A program made the position numbers and the translations under genes. A stretch of 64,000 bases of DNA, from contig CM046348.1 in NCBI GenBank assembly GCA_025403435.1, positions 22,193,899-22,257,898 on the forward strand. Reading direction: 5' to 3'. The DNA is from Artocarpus heterophyllus. Its lineage: Eukaryota > Streptophyta > Magnoliopsida > Rosales > Moraceae. Positions 59,701 to 64,000 of the stretch are shown one piece after another (position 1 is the stretch's first letter; each line of letters starts with the position of its first letter). Below the pieces are notes generated by a model that saw nothing but the letters and a program-made list of their open reading frames with translations, was not told where the DNA came from and searched no databases.

Positions 59701-59820
59701 GAAAATGTGGGACAAACTCCATACTAGTGAATCCTCTAACTAAGGGTTTACCACCTAAGGTCTTTAATGAGCACACTACTCAAATAGGCATTGTTTCATT
59801 TGATGATGCTTTGGTTTAGA
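56710..59820 (+). pseudogene. pol: E3 pol relic: protease end, integrase, RT, RNase H
   Basis: Recognisable pieces in order: LPSDAKRFIFIGDSNKVPVETIG after the lost protease site (56710 on); WHKHLGHRSK (57070); integrase IHIDICGPYP (57245), FIDKFSKYSYLYLIHQKS, IKSDHDGEYYSRY (57432) and VVERRNRTLKDIVRSM (57574); RT from VVERP-like linker sequence through MKSMKDNDVWDVVKLP (58333) and FTQKKGIDYKETFSSVSS (58480) to CLKQASRQLYSKFH (58710); RNase H region FSLGQCPKNDLERKELSKIPYA (59097) to MAAEFIACYEAS (59470). The YVDD-like RT site near 58840-58865 is disrupted. In-frame stops and shifts occur about every 20-40 codons, far more than in E1 or E2. It encodes nothing usable. Confidence 0.85.
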
Positions 59821-60037
59821 GGGAGTTAAATTTAGATGTTCTATGTTTATTGAAACATTTATGTGTCTGTTTTAATTTTTAGCAGAAGAAAGTTGATAGT
59901 TTATGGTTTATCTTTGAATTTATTTGTTTTCTACATGTAGTTTTTTGCATTGTGTTAAAGATTTCAGATTGATCTCACTGAAGATTAAAGTAGGACCAGT
60001 TGAAAATAGGCATGTTTCATATTACGTTGCATGTCAT

Positions 60038-61988
60038 TGTTGGAAAACAAGTACGCAGTGGATTTTAAAACAACTTTTAGTTAAAACATTTTTCTAAAAG
60101 AAGCTAGATATGCTATGTATATAAAGTAATACAAGATCATTTGTAACTCTTAGTAAACTGAAAAATCGCAAGAATTGCTATGAAAGAAACTACCGAAAGA
60201 GCCTTAAGCAACTAGACTTCCTTGTTATTCTCTTTCCAGGATCAGAGTGCAGGTGGATGCACATTGTTTAGTCTTTCCTTGGGTAATGTCTTCTTCCAAC
60301 CACTTGAGAAAACCAAGTGCTAAGGTTTGAGAAGTTAAAAGATAGCTCTATGGCAGTTTTAGTCTTCCCAGCAAAACACTCTTCTCTAATTTTCTCAACT
60401 GATCTAAGAAAGAGTAGAAAATTTTCCCTTATATAAAGGTCAGATTAGGGCTAGTTCTTATCAGATACAGCTTCAAAACTCAAGTTAAAATCAAATCTCA
60501 AGCTAAAAACGTATGAAATATGTTTACTGAAAAAAGCAAGCAGGATCGACCGTGCCTATGTATAGAGGTCTACCGCGCCATCAAGGCTGACTGGACAAAC
60601 ATGCTTTTAGTTTCTCAAATTTATCTAATTAACCTAATTTGAACCGATTGGATAAATCCTATCTTATTTAACCTAGATATCCTTTATAGAGCTTCAGTTT
60701 TAATTCAATTAACCAAATTTAGAAGTTATTTGATTAAAATAGTCATGTATAGATAATCCCATACAAATAAAATCTATTTCAAATAATATAACATATTTAT
60801 ATTAAATTAATTCAACCAATAAACTAACATGAATTATTGAATCCAATCAATCAAATTTTAGCCAATTTAATAAATAACATAAGTTACCAATCTGTAGAAA
60901 AAATATGTCATATCGTTACAGAAAATATTATGAGCTAGTAAAAGAGACCCGATGGACTTATATAGATTAAGCTCCTATAATTATAAAATAGCATATCCCT
61001 GACATGTATATTTTATGATTATCAGGTCTAAAACTATTCCACTAAAAGTTTTAAACTGCATTCTTGAACTATATATAAATTACGAAACTCCAATAAGTTT
61101 ATAGTCTATGACAAATCATTATATGTAAACATCTCCATAGGATATTCATAATTCATTTAAGGATAAATTTTGTTTTATCTTCTTGTTATTTTAATCTTAT
61201 GTTCTATTATCTCATCATGAAAATACTTACTATTCATAACCAATACAAATAGTATACCATATGATTACCTATATGTATCCAAAAGGTTAAGCACTCTGGT
61301 TTTCAATTAGAGGATAATGTCTATAAAAGAATATCATTAATTTTACAAAAGATCTATGGATTCCATGTCTATGAATAACGAGTCTACATCAATCAAGAGT
61401 CATATCTCCAATGTACTAGTATGTGTACCTTCATATAATTCAAGATGCCACCTTTTGGTATATCAAAAGACACAAGTCAATACTACAGACTTATTAATTC
61501 ATTTCAAGATTAAGATGCAATACACATAATTGTCTAAAGTTAATTGATTTACACAAATAGAATTTTTAATGAAATCAATTCATCTTTAGTCCTGATACAA
61601 TATATTATCACCAATGATAATATACTAAAGTTTCTACTCGTGAAGTCCAACTTCGATGACCAAGATAGTTATTTTCTGTTAGGGATATAGACAACATAAC
61701 AATGTCAACATGAATAAAGCACTCAACTTTATTCCCTCAATTACGGACCTTTTTATTTAGACTGTCACTTTTAAGATTCATGTCATCTGTATAATCTATC
61801 CATCATATGTATGATCTTAAAGGATTAGACTGACAATCTTAGATTTTTGTTTGCTTATCATACATTCAATATAAATGAATATAAAGAGGATAGCATTTAA
61901 TATATGAAAATAAATAATAAACTCTTTATTGATTAAATGTCTCTAAAACCTATTACATCATTCAATCCTTAGGCCAGCTAGTCTAACA
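60038..61988 (-). mobile_element. E2-family solo LTR, minus strand, inside E3
   Basis: It starts tgttggaaaacaagtacgca and ends ...ggccagctagtctaaca, matching both ends and the interior of the E2 LTRs ('gcatacattcaatataaatg', 'gacaacataacaat', 'caagagtcatatctccaa'). Length is 1951 bp against 2031-2035 for E2. The flanks gtcat and gtaat are a likely 5-bp duplication (4 of 5). It lies between the end of pol and the 3' LTR of E3. Divergence from E2 is clearly higher than between the two E2 LTRs. Confidence 0.85.
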
Positions 61989-62215
61989 GTAATTTTCATA
62001 CTACTCATCCATACTTGATCTATGTTATTGAATATGTTGGTGTGGTAATCATTGAAGGTTTAGTTACGATTTTGTATGATGAAAGCCGCTTTGATCCCCT
62101 ACTAATATAGGAGATGGACCAGATTAAAACTAAAGTGTAGTCTAAAGATAAATAGCATAAAATTATGCTCCTAAGGAACTTATGATATAATTGTTTCAGA
62201 TATTATATGCAACCC

Positions 62216-62226
62216 AAGTGGGAGAT
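62216..62226 (+). other. E3 polypurine tract
   Basis: aagtgggagat abuts the 3' LTR. Confidence 0.75.
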
Positions 62227-62725
62227 TGTTGGAAAATTTAGTTTCCTATTATAATTTAGACAACATATTAAATATAAAAATTATATTATGGCTATTTGAT
62301 TATAATGGGCTATTTTAGTGATCTATTTATGGAAAGCCCATAGGCTACTAACCGGGTATGTGTTTAGTGCATGGATACCCAAACCAATCCAACTAGGTTT
62401 TATGGGACCGTAGTAGAAAAGTATATAAAGGCATTATACCTATGGCCCCCAAGACATCAAATCATTCTAAAGCCTTCTCATCTCCCCATCTAGAAGAGAA
62501 AGAACCCATTGAAGAACTAAGATGATTTGATTGAAAAAGACAATAACTCGTTCATATATCATCATAATAATTTTACAAAAGAACCGATAGTTACTTCCAT
62601 GGATGTAGATATTTATTCTTTAATTTAGTTTCTTCATAAACTAGCATGGTATGATCCCAAGAATATTGTATTATTATTCTAGGAATCTACAAAATTATGA
62701 ATATTTAGAATTAAGAATTCTAACA
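62227..62725 (+). repeat. E3 3' LTR
   Basis: 499 bp, beginning TGTTGGAAAATTTAG and ending GAATTCTAACA. It aligns to the 5' LTR with many substitutions and small gaps. Confidence 0.9.
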
Positions 62726-63254
62726 ACATAGTCTTGTATCTCTAGATCCGACTTGCTCCAGGCAAGACTTGACTCGCCAATCCTACATACCCCCAATTAA
62801 AAACCCGTCATTACCTCCAAGCGTGCCATGAAACCAATATGCCGTTCCCACTATTGGGCCGAAGATTAGGTAGTTAGCCTTAGGCCAACGTCGAATTCTT
62901 GCCCTAAGTAGATAGGGGAGCGATGCAAGAATAAAAATAAAAATAAAAAAATCAAAAGGATACTAGAGAGATTGATTTTTGACTAATTAAAACCAATATT
63001 GGCAATAATTGGACCATGAGGAATATTAGCTAGCTAGGTCATGTTGACATTATATTGTTACAAAATTTGCATATAATTTTTATTCAAGAAAATCATTCGT
63101 ACCTTCATTGAAGAATAACAAAATAAATTGTGTTCTCATTTTTTATTCTTTTTAGAGAAACACATTTCAACATCTGTGATGTTTTTTTTTTTTTCTTTTT
63201 CTTGGACAGGCATATATATCTGCTAGTTGACAAGCACCACACTAGATTTCCTAC
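62726..63254. other. Flank of E3, nothing recognised
   Basis: A moderately GC stretch (62730-62930) is followed by an (aaaat)n patch near 62930 and a T run near 63182. No frame or element end could be supported. Confidence 0.4.
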
Positions 63255-63640
63255 CTTTTTTAGGGGAAAATTCATTTCAATTCGACAAAGAGATTACTAA
63301 CACTAATGCTAGTATTAATGACCTAAGATACAACGAGACTTGACCCCAAACAAAAATCGGATCTACCCATAATTTCAAATGAAAACGCTCAAGTGGGAGA
63401 GACTATTACCAAATCCGACAATAAAAAACTAAAAAGGCACGCTAAATTTTGAGTATACAAATAACTCTTACAATTATACCTTTATAGTTAGTGAAAACTT
63501 AGATTGATCAAGATCAAAAGACCTATAATACAAAGGCCACCAGCTACAACATATAGAAACAAATCTAGTAGATAAAACATACTACCAAACTCTGAGAATG
63601 GGGAGGCCACCCCAGTTATTATACATCTAGAATGAAACGC
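63255..63640 (-). mobile_element. Diverged LINE/SINE-like 3' tail, minus strand
   Basis: It has the same order of phrases as 34946-35338: a T-rich start; 'tagattgatcaagatcaa' near 63500 (compare 'cgattgagatcaagaaacc'); and 'ggggaggccaccccagttat' near 63600 (compare 'ggggagactgtctccattat'). No coding region is attached. Confidence 0.4.
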
Positions 63641-64000
63641 AGTAACAACATATAATAACACACAAATGGTGGAAGAAACATATTGTCTTTGTGGAAGCTA
63701 GCCACTCTTTTATTGTTTTTGATTTTGGAATACATTTGATTAGTACCTACTGTCCGAGTCATGCTTTCATTTTATAGAAATTACAGTTTAACAGAAGCAA
63801 ATGTTATTGCTTCTTTTTTTTTTCTTTAAGAAGACGAAATTGCCCAAAAAGAAATAAGTATTGATCATTAATGCACAGAGTTGTACATCTCTAACGCACC
63901 TGTCATGCTGGTTATTTAATGCATACAGTGTATGAATAATTTCTTTGAAGTTATTTTGAATTTGACCCTAGAAGAATTGTATTCTTCTAACTTTATCCCC
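63641..64000. other. Terminal AT-rich DNA, nothing recognised
   Basis: No open frame with motifs, no repeat pair; the window ends here. Confidence 0.5.

Larger units (their letters stand above)
51306..62725 (+). mobile_element. E3: old, heavily decayed Ty1/copia element with nested insertions
   Basis: LTRs at 51306-51806 and 62227-62725 share start (TGTTGGRAAATTTAG) and end (...TTAAGAATTYTAACA). Their first 230 bases differ at roughly 15% by eye. PBS, gag, pol and polypurine tract lie between them in plus-strand order. The flanks ccatg and acata may be a decayed 5-bp duplication (3 of 5). Three later insertions explain the 11.4-kb length: 52844-54154, about 54920-56674 and 60038-61988. Confidence 0.9.

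Noticed and set aside
1..64000. tRNA, rRNA, CRISPR, operon or phage-like features
   Set aside because: Looked for and not seen; the sequence is plant nuclear repeat DNA, and direct repeats here are LTRs or short tandem duplications without regular unique spacers.

Overview
The window looks like intergenic and intronic DNA from a plant nuclear genome, most likely a eudicot. It is AT-rich, has no prokaryotic gene organisation, and carries Ty1/copia elements primed by initiator tRNA-Met, Sirevirus-type, Ty3/gypsy-type, hAT, CACTA and L1-type LINE sequences. Almost everything recognisable is a mobile element or the remains of one. I see no rRNA, tRNA or CRISPR, and no complete host gene. The species cannot be named from the sequence.

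Layout. 1-4741: end of a Sirevirus-like copia element; its 3' LTR is split by a 2.3-kb solo LTR (TSD gatta). 4742-17541: AT-rich DNA with two long inverted-repeat (foldback) elements, a small MITE, several short tandem duplications, a probable 2.6-kb solo LTR (13058-15671) and two candidate exons of an unidentified membrane-protein gene (about 5842-6079 and 17373 onward). 17542-24194: a young, nearly complete copia element (E1; LTRs about 2.3% apart by eye; TSD aatat). It lies inside the second candidate exon, which reads on in frame at 24200-24366. 24367-31520: tandem repeats and Ty3/gypsy-type LTR material. 31521-32640: a non-autonomous CACTA-like element. 34946-36262: a LINE-type tail and a GC-rich TIR element. 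36271-46903: an hAT element with an 8-bp TSD (gcaaaagg) and a C-terminal transposase fragment; a minus-strand copia element with 2-kb LTRs and no visible gag (E2, 37282-45516, TSD gtaaa) is inserted in it. 48877-50780: a 5'-truncated LINE with poly(A) and 17-bp TSDs. 51306-62725: an old, badly decayed copia element (E3) holding a 1.3-kb insertion in gag, a truncated E2-family LTR and an E2-family solo LTR. 62726-64000: low-complexity DNA with a second LINE-like tail.

How the parts relate. The window is a layered nest. LTR divergence by eye runs E1 (about 2%) < E2 (about 7%) < E3 (about 15%), and this fits the nesting. Unusual features that standard annotation does not explain are the 16-bp AAACGACATGTCGTTT palindromes in the E1 leader, the GGCCTGCCGA-type arrays shared by two apparently unrelated copia LTR families, the long foldbacks, and the E1 insertion in a coding exon. 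I found no clear evidence of a wholly new biological system; the host-gene fragments and these short-motif arrays are the best leads.
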